Positions 1-6,451 of a stretch of DNA of 6,451 nucleotides are shown here, piece after piece (position 1 is the stretch's first letter; each line of letters starts with the position of its first letter). The stretch is taken from positions 1-6,451 of the forward strand of contig DYKL01000207.1 in the NCBI GenBank assembly GCA_020722645.1, in the 5' to 3' direction. Source of the stretch: Acetofilamentum sp. GTDB lineage: Bacteria; Bacteroidota; Bacteroidia; Bacteroidales; JAFGUD01. Both the position numbers and the translations under genes were made by a program. Below the pieces are notes generated by a model. The model was not told the DNA's origin. It worked only from the letters and a program-made list of their open reading frames with translations, and ran no database searches.

Positions 1-68
1 GTTGCTACAAAAAGCAGTTTTTTCTTAGCTATCGCCTGTAAAACCTCAAAAGTTGTAAGTAAGTTCCG
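1..68. mobile_element. Probable end of an insertion element, body outside the window
   Basis: Bases 20-68 recur in inverted orientation at 6403-6451. In both places the repeat stops exactly where a recognisable gene is interrupted: here the signal peptide of the TPR kinase, there the surface protein. This is the expected picture for the terminus of an insertion sequence whose body lies to the left. Bases 1-19 would be more of its interior. Read on the minus strand the segment is open (from the inner edge: RNLLTTFEVLQAIAKK, then KLLFVA). Read on the plus strand it is also open and in frame with the downstream gene. No transposase motif is visible in so short a stretch and the family is not recognised. 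Confidence 0.5.
20..68 (+). repeat. 49-bp inverted repeat, left copy
   Basis: This 49-base stretch is the reverse complement of 6403-6451 with one mismatch (C at 47, where the other copy implies G). Identity breaks down immediately inside the repeat: 69 and 71 do not match. The outer limit on this side is set only by the right window edge, so the true repeat may be longer. The inner edge reads AAGTAAGTTCCG. Confidence 0.9.
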
Positions 69-1732
69 CTTAATTACGAATTTGATTTTAAAAGCACAGG
101 ATATTGACAGCCTTGAAAATTTGCTGCAAAATACTACTGATACTATTCAAAAAATGGAAATTTTGGAGCAACTTTCATCGTCATCAATGGCAAAATCTCC
201 CGAAAAATGTAAATCTTATGCCTTTGATTTGTATGAACTTGCTGTTCTGAATAAAAATCAAGAACAACAGGCAAATGCTTTTTATATTATCGCAAAAAGT
301 TTTTATTTTCTTTCTGAAATGATTCTTCCATATTTTTTTTAAAAAAATCCTTATCAATATACAAAAAACTTGATAATGATAAAAAAACGGCAGAAATATA
401 CGATAAGATAGGTTCATGCTATTACAGCGGGAAAGCGGATTATAAAATTGCACTTAAATATTATCTGCGAGGTCTTGAAATCAACCAAAAAAATAACGAC
501 AGTATAGGAATTGCATATTCCATGAACAATATGGGGAATATTTACTATCGAATGGGAAAAAGAGACAAAGCACTTGAAACATATTTACAGGCATTACAAT
601 TTGCAGAAAACAACAGTGATAAAAAAATAATTGCAATTTTGTTGAATAATATTGGAACCGAATATGCTTTTAAAGAAGAATACGACCTTGCACTTGAATA
701 TCATCACCGAGCTGTTGAAATTAAAAAGGAAATAAATAATTTAAGCAGTCTTGCAGTAACTTATATGAGCATTGGAAGTATTTTAAAATATCAGAAAAAA
801 TTTAATGAAGCACTGATTTATTACAACAAATCTCTTGAAATATTCGAAAAAGGCTCGAATAAAGAATATATAGCAACAATTTTGAACTATATTGCAGCAC
901 TTTACGAAGCTAAAAATGATTATTTAACAGCTGTAAGTTATTTGCAGAAATCTCTTGAAATTGCCCAAGAAATCGGTTCGAATAAACTTATTGAGAATAA
1001 CTGCAAAGGTCTTGCAAGTTTGTATGAAAGATTAAACAATTTTGAAAGAGCTTATTTTTATAAAGAAAATATACTGTTATTCATGATTCCATATATAGTG
1101 AAGAGAGCAACAAAGCATTACAGGAAATGCAGGTGAAATACGAAACCGAACAAGAGGAAAAAGAAATTGAGCTTCTTGAACGTGATAATCGTATATCTAA
1201 ACTTGAAATTGAAAAGGAAAAATCAAAAGCCGAAAATTTAAAAATTTTGTTGGTTTTATTGTTTGTATTGATTGGTTTTTCTATTGTTGCGTTGATTTTA
1301 ATATATAACAGATATAAATTTAAACAAAAAGTTAATAAAATATTAGAAAGTAAAAATTCAGAACTTGAATATTCACTGAAAAAATTGGCTGAATCTGAAA
1401 AAAATTTAAGGGAATTAATTGCAACAAAAGATAAATTTTTTTCAATTATAGCACACGATTTAAGAAGTCCACTGGGTTCATTAACATTGGTTACCGAGGT
1501 TATAGATCAGAATTTCAATGAATTGGATGTACAAAAAACTTCATATCTTATTGGAAGTATAAACAAAGCAGCAAATAATTTGCTTGAACTTGTCGAAAAT
1601 CTTTTGTTCTGGGCATCAACTCAAACAGGTAAGATTTCTTTTAACCCTGAAAAAATTAACCTTTCGCAAATTATCAAACAAAATATATCTTTGCTCAAAC
1701 TGACTGCCGATAAAAAAAATATTACACCTTAA
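69..1732 (+). pseudogene. Broken TPR-repeat sensor histidine kinase (N-terminus cut, two frameshifts, ATPase domain lost)
   Basis: The joined translation gives the tail of a signal peptide (LITNLILKAQ, then DIDSLENLL). About seven TPR units at roughly 40-residue spacing follow (up to about 1060), then a charged coiled coil, one membrane helix (about 1238-1305) and a second coiled coil. Last is a HisKA dimerisation domain whose H-box FFSIIAHDLRSP has its phospho-accepting His at codon 1454-1456. Known proteins of this build sense in the periplasm and phosphorylate a response regulator. Four lesions are visible: the start is replaced by the element at 1-68; a base is missing near 319-321 (SE, then DSSIFFLKKS in the next frame); an A is missing in the A-run 1066-1069 (KE, then KYTVIHDS); and the gene stops at 1730-1732, inside the palindromic element, before any N, G1 or G2 box of the HATPase. 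It cannot be a working kinase. The frameshifts alone could be sequencing errors; the two end truncations could not. Confidence 0.88.
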
Positions 1733-1764
1733 ATCCGTAAGTCTATACTTATATATCTGAAATT

Positions 1765-1802
1765 CAGTCAGGTGAGATACTTACAGTACAGGCACCTGAC
1801 TG
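1765..1802. repeat. Hairpin 1 of the palindromic element
   Basis: CAGTCAGGTG (1765-1774) pairs perfectly with CACCTGACTG (1793-1802) across an 18-base loop. It shares the core CAGGTG/CACCTG with hairpin 2. Confidence 0.8.
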
Positions 1803-1815
1803 GTGCAAACTACAT

Positions 1816-1839
1816 GTTGCAGGTGTTTTCACCTGCAAC
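1816..1839. repeat. Hairpin 2 of the palindromic element
   Basis: GTTGCAGGTG (1816-1825) pairs perfectly with CACCTGCAAC (1830-1839) around a TTTT loop. The upstream TGCAA at 1804-1808 could compete by pairing with TTGCA at 1817-1821, so an alternative fold is possible. No run of T follows, so an ordinary intrinsic terminator is unlikely. Confidence 0.85.
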
Positions 1840-1850
1840 CACTTACGAAA

Positions 1851-2024
1851 AAACTTGCGGATTTAAGGGAATATAATAATATTCATTGGAAGGAAATCGC
1901 TGGGATGCGTGATATTTTGATTCATGATTATATGGGGGTTGATATTGAAGCTGTTTGGGAAACTGTGACAAAATTTATTCCAGAATTAAATAGTGATATT
2001 GAAGATATAATTAATGGAGCTTAG
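1851..2024 (+). pseudogene. hepT: C-terminal remnant of a HepT-family HEPN toxin (DUF86)
   Basis: About 58 codons remain of a protein that is normally some 110-140 residues long. The sequence WKEIAGMRDILIHDY contains the HEPN catalytic signature RX4HXY: Arg codon 1908-1910, then H, D and Y. It is followed by GVD and an acidic C-terminal helix ending in IEDIINGA. In the MntA/HepT toxin-antitoxin family this motif forms the RNase site, and its Tyr is the residue AMPylated by the nucleotidyltransferase antitoxin MntA. Here the N-terminal helices are replaced by the palindromic element. A GTG at 1803 could start a 73-residue read-through product, but its first 15 or so residues (QTTCCRCFHLQ) come from the element. 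No MntA-type gene with a GSxxRG-like motif is seen in the window. It is most likely a dead, orphan fragment. Confidence 0.75.
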
Positions 2025-2083
2025 TTTAGCTTTTATATCATTAATTCATTTTTGGGTGTTTCTAATTTTTAAATTATTTTATT

Positions 2084-2740
2084 TTGAAAACAAATGTGCT
2101 AAAGTTATTTGCTGTTTTTTTGCTGTTTTTTAATAGTTGCATACAAATGGTAAAAATTGAGACTTTGGAGGGAAATAAATATAAAATAATACAAAATCGT
2201 AGCTTTAATAGCACAAAATATAACTTAATATTAAAATATATATTAGATCAAGATAGTATTTCAACTGCTTTACAATTAAACCAAATTTCAAAGTGGAGTT
2301 ATCCAAAACCAATAGTATTTTATGATTTATCAAAACAATTTTATGGACAAAAAAATTTATTAGGATATTACAAAAATGAAAATGATTACTGTGGTCCAAT
2401 TTATTACTCAGATTCGTTTTATATTGAATTCAATACAGGACTGCAAAAGAATTTGATAATAAATAGTTCTGAAAAAAATAATAATGAATATTTTATAGAA
2501 ATTCTATATCCTGACTATAACTCAAAAATTATATCAAATAGAGTAAAAAGAGCATTATTTACTTTTTCTTTCAAAAAAAGGGAAATTAAAGTATTAACGA
2601 CTAAATATGAGAATTATCCTAAACAAATCTTATCAAAAAATGAAAATGAGTTTGAAAAAATATCCTTTGAAGATAAATGTATTTTGGAGCATATTTTAAA
2701 ACGGATGTTTGCCAAAACCCGAAACACAACACATTTATAA
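2084..2740 (+). CDS. Putative lipoprotein of unknown function
   Basis: 218 residues. The TTG at 2084 is chosen because it yields a proper export signal: basic residues K2 and K7, a hydrophobic core LFAVFLLFF, then NSC with Cys19 as the likely lipidated residue. The -3/-2 positions (F, N) are only a loose lipobox. An in-frame stop at 2063-2065 rules out an earlier start. GTG at 2096 is an alternative; ATG at 2147 would discard the signal. The mature part is rich in Lys, Asn, Ile and Tyr, has no motif I recognise, and looks mixed alpha/beta. The last eight residues (AKTRNTTHL region) differ in style from the rest, so the original C-terminus may be altered. There is a 59-base gap after the HepT remnant and no clear promoter. 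It is probably an envelope protein. Confidence 0.6.
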   Translation: MKTNVLKLFAVFLLFFNSCIQMVKIETLEGNKYKIIQNRSFNSTKYNLILKYILDQDSISTALQLNQISKWSYPKPIVFYDLSKQFYGQKNLLGYYKNENDYCGPIYYSDSFYIEFNTGLQKNLIINSSEKNNNEYFIEILYPDYNSKIISNRVKRALFTFSFKKREIKVLTTKYENYPKQILSKNENEFEKISFEDKCILEHILKRMFAKTRNTTHL

Positions 2741-2765
2741 TCAATAAATTACATAAAAATAACAC

Positions 2766-2788
2766 TTCGTTTAGTGACCACAAACGAA
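2766..2788. repeat. Small hairpin downstream of the lipoprotein gene
   Basis: TTCGTTT (2766-2772) pairs with AAACGAA (2782-2788). With one bulged A the inner GT/AC can extend the stem to 9 bp. It lies 26 bases after the stop at 2740, where a terminator would be expected, but no T-run follows, so a role in termination is doubtful. Confidence 0.35.
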
Positions 2789-2803
2789 ACTTATTGATAA
2801 CAA

Positions 2804-3291
2804 ATGGATTGCAAAAATAAATTTTTTTCAAATATAAAACAATTATTGACCACAAAAAAATACTTTTTTTCTGTCATTTTATTTATTTACAGACACTTAT
2901 CTTGTTTTTCGGGCAAACATCCGTTAAAAGATACAATTGTAATTAGACTATTGGAATTAGAAAATGAGGAAATAATTATTCCAGTTAGAATATATGACCC
3001 TTTCAGTAAAATAAAAAATTGCTATTTTACTTTCAAATCAAATATTAATGACAAAAAAATAACTGATACTGTTTTTGTCAGCAACAGTTTTCCTGTTTGT
3101 TATAATACAGGTAATTACAGAGATATTTCAATTTTGCATTATGAAAATAAAGATTCAACATATATATTCTTATAGCTGTAGGTGGAAGTTATTGTTTTAA
3201 TCTTAATAATACAATCTTATTACTTACAGTAAAATATACGATTAAGAATGGAATATTGAAAGAAATATCAAAGGACTATTATGGATATTAA
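2804..3291 (+). pseudogene. Unknown protein gene interrupted by one frameshift
   Basis: The first frame runs from ATG 2804 to a stop at 3173-3175 (123 residues). Coding character continues without pause one frame over (ILIAVGGSYCFNLNN, and so on to DYYGY) and ends at 3289-3291. Adding one T to the run at 3167-3168 joins the two into a product of about 162 residues, reading TYIFLIAVGG across the join. A TTG at 2846 would give a shorter leader (TTKKYFFSVILFIY) ending at LSC. That could be a signal peptide with a poor lipobox, and the preceding 14 codons look little like a natural N-terminus. The rest contains short beta-strand-like runs (EEIIIPVRIYDP) and no motif I recognise. It is co-directional with the lipoprotein gene upstream. 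It is either a decaying gene or an intact gene with a base-call error in a T-run. Confidence 0.55.
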
Positions 3292-3400
3292 AGAATGTCT
3301 TGTTTTGTTATTTCGACAAAATGAATTGTAAAAACTTATACTCGTCAAATTCTTTTATTTTTAAAAATTTTTATATTTCGGAGATTTTAAAAAGTTATTG

Positions 3401-5236
3401 ATGTCAAGAAAATTATTTTTTTTTATAATTTTTATTTCAAATTGTTTAAGTTTTTATGCCGATAATGTTGATAGCTTAAACAATATTCTCAAAAATATTG
3501 AAGAACCAAAAGATAAGGCTACTATATATAATAAATTAGCAAATGAATTTATTGGTTACGATAATAAAAAAGTCTATGATTATGCTGATTCTGCTCTTCT
3601 TATCGGTCTGGAAATCAACAATAAATATATCATAGCAAATGCATACACAAATAAGGCAAATTCATTTTTTTATGCCGGTGATTTAGATTCTGTATTGTTT
3701 TATTATGATTTATCGTACAAAGAAATTTTACAAACAAATGATGAAGATGAAATTGCGGCTTCTTTAAACAGACTAGGTTTAATTTATGAATCCAAATGTG
3801 AATTTAAAACGGCTTCGCAATATTATCTTGATGCTCTTGAAATATATGAGAAAACAAATAATTCAAAAGGTATAGCTGATGTGTACAATAATTTGGGAAT
3901 AATTAACGACCACATGCAAAAATTTGATGTATCTATTGATTATTACAGAAAATCATATAATATATACAAAAAAATTAAAAATCAGGAGGGACAGGCTAAA
4001 ACACTCAACAATATTGCAACTGTTTATAATGACTTAAATCAATTAGATACAGCTCTGATTTATTTTAAAAAAGCTCTCGACATTTTGATTTTAAATAATA
4101 ATAAAACGGAAATTGCAGTTGCTATGAACAACATAGGTAATTTGTTTTTCCGAAAAGAAAACATAGATTCTGCTTTATATTACCTAAATACAGCACTTAA
4201 AATCGATATCAAAATTGGATATAAACCCGGTATCGCAAGCGGATACGAAGATATAGCCAAAATTGAACTGAAAATAGGAGATATTGACAAAGCTCTTAAT
4301 TTTTTACATAAAGCATTGAAAATCAGATATGAAGTTGGAAACACCCTTTCGATAGCAAACACAATGCATATTATTTCTGAAGCATACAAACAAAAACAAA
4401 TTTTTGACAGTGCTTTCTACTTTTTTTCCAGATATAATGAACTTAAAGACAGTATTATAAATCAGGAAATGGAACTAAAAATTTCTGAACTGCAGCTTAA
4501 ATATACATCTGAGAAAAAAGACAAAGAAATCCAACTTTTAAAAAAAGACGCACAAATCAACAGTAATTTAAAGATTTTGTTGCTGATTATTATTTCTGCA
4601 TTGATTGTAATTTCCTTTTTAGCTCTTTATCTGCTTAAAATTAAATCTAAATTACTTGAAAAAAACAAACTTTTGATGCAACAACAAGAAGAAATCAGCA
4701 ATCTTGCCGAACAAAAACATATAGCCGAAAAAAAATTACTTTCAGAGGAAGTCGCTAAACAACAGGAAATAAATAAATTACAACAGGAAAAGTTTGATTT
4801 CGAAATTCAGCATAAAAACAGAGAGTTGATAACTTCGACAATGCACTTGCTCAATAAAAATAAAATGCTGGCTGAAATACAAAAAAATTTAGATGATTTA
4901 ATTGCAAATGCCGAATTACAATCACAAAAGATTATTAAACAAATCAATAAACAAATTGTTTCAAACATTAACCTTGATTCTGATTGGGAAACATTCAAAA
5001 AGCATTTTGAGGCTGTAAATGTTAACTTTTTTGAAAATTTACAACAAAAATACCCTGACTTAACTAAAGGTGATTTGAAAATTTGTTCTTATCTGAAAAT
5101 AAACCTTACTTCAAAAGAAATAGCACAAATGCTTAATATTTCTTTGAGCGGTGTGAATAAAAAAATATATCGTTTGCGAAAAAAGTTCGGTATTGATTCC
5201 AATACAAGTATTACAATTTTTTTAATGGATTTTTAA
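3401..5236 (+). CDS. TPR membrane sensor with C-terminal LuxR-like HTH
   Basis: 611 residues, intact. ATG 3401 is preferred to the adjacent TTG 3398. Domains in order: signal peptide (1-20, FFFIIFIS core), about eight TPR units at a regular 40-residue period (about 30-345), and a charged linker (LQLKYTSEKKDKEIQLL). Then come one membrane helix (about 391-414, LLLIIISALIVISFLALYLL), a long cytoplasmic coiled coil (about 415-520) and a winged/HTH region (about 551-605). The recognition part reads LTSKEIAQMLNISLSGV, then KKIYRLRKKFG, matching the HTH common in Bacteroidota sensor-regulators. The expected topology puts the TPRs in the periplasm and the HTH in the cytoplasm, giving a one-protein trans-membrane switch that controls transcription. 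Its input is unknown. The region before the helix resembles the same region of the broken kinase upstream, so the two are paralogous sensors with different outputs. A poor -7 match (TATATTTC, 3372-3379) lies upstream with no convincing -33. Confidence 0.9.
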   Translation: MSRKLFFFIIFISNCLSFYADNVDSLNNILKNIEEPKDKATIYNKLANEFIGYDNKKVYDYADSALLIGLEINNKYIIANAYTNKANSFFYAGDLDSVLFYYDLSYKEILQTNDEDEIAASLNRLGLIYESKCEFKTASQYYLDALEIYEKTNNSKGIADVYNNLGIINDHMQKFDVSIDYYRKSYNIYKKIKNQEGQAKTLNNIATVYNDLNQLDTALIYFKKALDILILNNNKTEIAVAMNNIGNLFFRKENIDSALYYLNTALKIDIKIGYKPGIASGYEDIAKIELKIGDIDKALNFLHKALKIRYEVGNTLSIANTMHIISEAYKQKQIFDSAFYFFSRYNELKDSIINQEMELKISELQLKYTSEKKDKEIQLLKKDAQINSNLKILLLIIISALIVISFLALYLLKIKSKLLEKNKLLMQQQEEISNLAEQKHIAEKKLLSEEVAKQQEINKLQQEKFDFEIQHKNRELITSTMHLLNKNKMLAEIQKNLDDLIANAELQSQKIIKQINKQIVSNINLDSDWETFKKHFEAVNVNFFENLQQKYPDLTKGDLKICSYLKINLTSKEIAQMLNISLSGVNKKIYRLRKKFGIDSNTSITIFLMDF

Positions 5237-5241
5237 TAATT

Positions 5242-5325
5242 TGTCCATTATTCTGATTGCGTAAACATCTAATATTTAAACAACTTACCTGCATTTTTTT
5301 TAATGTCCTATTATTGTCCTATACT
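5242..5325 (+). promoter_or_regulatory. Three TGTCC-type repeats, possible operator
   Basis: TGTCCATTATT (5242-5252), TGTCCTATTAT (5304-5314) and TGTCCTATACT (5315-5325) are in the same orientation. The last two are in tandem with an 11-base period, one helical turn, and end six bases before the -33 element of the next gene. That position suits an activator site. Which protein would bind is unknown; the HTH sensor immediately upstream is a candidate by position only. Confidence 0.4.
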
Positions 5326-5330
5326 AAAAG

Positions 5331-5361
5331 TTGATTTCCATATTTTATTAATTTATATTTG
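5331..5361 (+). promoter_or_regulatory. Bacteroidota-type promoter of the surface protein gene
   Basis: A TATATTTG at 5354-5361 is a perfect TAnnTTTG -7 box of the Bacteroidota primary sigma factor. A TTG at 5331-5333 lies 20 bases upstream in the -33 position. Transcription would start near 5368, leaving a short leader of roughly 18 bases before ATG 5386. No Shine-Dalgarno is visible, as is usual in this phylum. Confidence 0.7.
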
Positions 5362-5385
5362 TTAAGAAACTTTAATCATTGTGTT

Positions 5386-6451
5386 ATGAAAACAAAAAAA
5401 TTTTTTATAAGCCTCTTTTTTTTACTTTTTATATTCGAGTCATTTTCGCAAAACGTTGCAATAAATACAACCGGAGCAGTCCCAGATGGTTCTGCAATGC
5501 TTGATGTGTCATCAACTACCGGCGGTTTGCTTATTCCGAGAATGACAACCGGCGAAAGAACTGCAATAGTTACTCCTGCAACCGGTTTAATGGTGTTTGA
5601 CCTATCGACCGGCTCTTTTTGGTATTTTAACGGCACTATTTGGGATCAGTTTGCTACAGGAGGCGGTAGCGGAACTCTTGACGAGGCTTATGACTGGGGT
5701 GGGGCAGGTTTTGGCAGAACTATTACCTCTGATGCTGGTGCTGTTGAAATTTCAAATGGAACTGATATTATAAATTTGGGCAATTCAGGTAGTTCTATTG
5801 TAGATATTAGCTCCACCAACAAAGGTTTTCTTGTTCCCCGCGTTGCTTTAACCGGTACTACAACCCCAATTAGTGCTGCAAAGACAGAAGGGTTATTGGT
5901 TTACAATACATCAACTTCCGGTTTGTATCCGACTAAAGGTTTCTATTATTGGGACGGAACTGACTGGACCCAGCTTGGTGGTAGTTCCGGAAGTACGTGT
6001 AACACTCTTTGGGATGTTTATGATTGTGGTGGTCCGGGTGCCGGTAGAAGTGTAATAGCTAATAGTGGCTCTGTTCATATAGGATTAACTGCCGCTTCTA
6101 CTACAGACAATGCCGCGCTTTCTCTTAGTGTTATATCAACTGCTGCTTCTAATGCCAAATGCCTTGATATTTCTCAAACAGGATATGGTTATGGTATTTA
6201 TGCCAATTCATCACAAGGAAGATACCCGCTGATTTATGCTTCAATGCACAGTAGTGGTTCTTCTTACAAAGTTGCAGCTATTGAAGGATACAACAATTCT
6301 TATGGTAGTGCAATTTATGGGCACGTAAGTTCAGGTTATTTAGATTCCTATGGAATATTTGGAGAAAATACTTCTGTTTCAGCGAATACTTATGCTATAT
6401 ATCGGAACTTACTTACAACTTTTCAGGTTTTACAGGCGATAGCTAAGAAAA
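5386..6451 (+). CDS. Surface or tail-fibre-like repeat protein, 3' end interrupted and partial
   Basis: The frame is open from ATG 5386 to the window edge (355 codons); native-looking sequence ends at Y339 (base 6402). A signal peptide (1-22, FFISLFFLLFIF core, FSQ at the end) marks it as exported. Two modules are then duplicated. Module A: AMLDVSSTTGGLLIPRM (37-53) through FWYFNGTIWDQ (78-88), repeated more loosely as SIVDISSTNKGFLVPRV (137-153) through YYWDGTDWTQ (187-196). Module B: LDEAYDWGGAGFGRTI (98-113), repeated as LWDVYDCGGPGAGRSV (208-223). From about 245 on there are short Gly/Ser/Tyr repeats of the YGIYA / AIYG type. Such proteins are widespread in Bacteroidota as large secreted or fibre-like proteins, often with a C-terminal chaperone or sorting domain, which is missing here. 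The gene is clearly G/C-richer and Gly/Ser/Thr-richer than its neighbours. From R340 the frame runs into the 49-bp repeat and its composition changes abruptly, so the gene is probably truncated by an insertion. Confidence 0.8.
   Translation, partial: MKTKKFFISLFFLLFIFESFSQNVAINTTGAVPDGSAMLDVSSTTGGLLIPRMTTGERTAIVTPATGLMVFDLSTGSFWYFNGTIWDQFATGGGSGTLDEAYDWGGAGFGRTITSDAGAVEISNGTDIINLGNSGSSIVDISSTNKGFLVPRVALTGTTTPISAAKTEGLLVYNTSTSGLYPTKGFYYWDGTDWTQLGGSSGSTCNTLWDVYDCGGPGAGRSVIANSGSVHIGLTAASTTDNAALSLSVISTAASNAKCLDISQTGYGYGIYANSSQGRYPLIYASMHSSGSSYKVAAIEGYNNSYGSAIYGHVSSGYLDSYGIFGENTSVSANTYAIYRNLLTTFQVLQAIAKK
6403..6451 (-). repeat. 49-bp inverted repeat, right copy; probable insertion-element end
   Basis: Reverse complement of 20-68 with one mismatch at 6424. 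It starts exactly after codon Y339 of the surface protein and continues to the window edge, so its outer limit is unseen. The sudden change from AIYG-type repeats to RNLLTTFQVLQAIAKK suggests foreign sequence rather than a native coding segment. It most likely marks the terminus of a second, oppositely oriented copy of the element at 1-68. Confidence 0.85.

Larger units (their letters stand above)
1727..1868. mobile_element. 142-bp palindrome-rich element (MITE-like) at a gene-gene junction
   Basis: The ends are 16-base inverted arms, 1727-1742 and 1853-1868 (CCTTAAATCC outermost). They pair at 15 of 16 positions as DNA; the sixteenth, T1738 against G1857, would be a U-G wobble in RNA. Inside are two perfect 10-bp hairpins, giving a three-way-junction layout. 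The element sits exactly where the histidine kinase loses its C-terminal half and the HepT remnant begins. The left arm supplies the kinase's stop codon. The right arm is read in frame into the HepT remnant, so part of it may be native hepT sequence. It resembles a non-autonomous MITE or REP-like unit, but no target duplication is seen and no known family is recognised. Confidence 0.6.

Noticed and set aside
1727..1868. Integron attC site or group II intron
   Set aside because: It has no attC core boxes and no integrase cassette context; 142 bp is too short for an intron and no domain V-like hairpin is evident.
2000..2060. Possible terminator after the HepT remnant (TAATG/CATTA with inner AGCT/AGCT)
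   Set aside because: The paired segments are only 4-5 bp, separated by mismatches, and no solid T-run follows a stable stem.
3303..3321. TTTTGT/ACAAAA hairpin downstream of the frameshifted unknown gene
   Set aside because: It is a weak A/T-rich 6-bp stem of a kind expected by chance in this composition, with no T-run after it.
3372..3379. -7 promoter box for the HTH sensor gene (TATATTTC)
   Set aside because: The last base departs from TAnnTTTG and no TTG lies at the right distance upstream.
5223..5250. TAATGGA/TCCATTA inverted repeat overlapping the stop of the HTH gene
   Set aside because: It has a 7-bp A/T-rich stem with a 14-base loop and no terminator tail; part of it is better explained as a TGTCC repeat.
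5376..5636. Minus-strand 86-codon open frame
   Set aside because: It is a shadow of the surface protein gene, which has a promoter, signal peptide and recognised modules on the plus strand.
5873..6055. Plus-strand 60-codon open frame
   Set aside because: It is out of frame within the surface protein gene and has no features of its own.

Overview
The window looks like chromosomal accessory DNA from a low-GC member of the Bacteroidota (Bacteroidales or Flavobacteria-like; no closer assignment is possible). The evidence is two TPR sensor proteins with the signal peptide, TPR, membrane helix and cytoplasmic output layout common in that phylum, a Bacteroidota-type LuxR-like HTH, a perfect TAnnTTTG -7 box, and a surface protein of the 'LDVSS..GLLIPRMT' kind. 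All genes are on the + strand. No gap between genes exceeds about 150 bases.

Layout. Bases 1-68 look like the end of an insertion element. It has cut into the signal peptide of a TPR histidine kinase (69-1732). This kinase also carries two single-base frameshifts and has lost its ATPase domain. The break falls on a 142-bp palindrome-rich element (1727-1868), and beyond it only the C-terminal half of a HepT-type HEPN toxin remains (to 2024). Next come a putative lipoprotein of unknown function (2084-2740) and a frameshifted unknown gene (2804-3291). An intact 611-residue TPR membrane sensor with a C-terminal HTH follows (3401-5236). After a 149-bp spacer holding repeated TGTCC motifs and a clear promoter, a G/C-richer surface or tail-fibre-like gene starts at 5386. 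Its coding character ends at 6402, where a 49-bp inverted copy of the left-end sequence begins and runs to the window edge.

How it fits together. The left part is a graveyard: one sensor kinase broken in four ways, fused by deletion to a toxin remnant. The right part looks functional: a trans-envelope sensor/regulator directly upstream of a promoter-bearing surface protein gene, which it might regulate (inference only). The 49-bp inverted repeats (48/49 identical) at both ends are most simply the same end of an insertion sequence present in two opposite copies. A long-TIR element or an invertible segment remain possible. The most novel-looking object is the 142-bp element with a 16-bp closing stem and two 10-bp hairpins that share the core CAGGTG/CACCTG.
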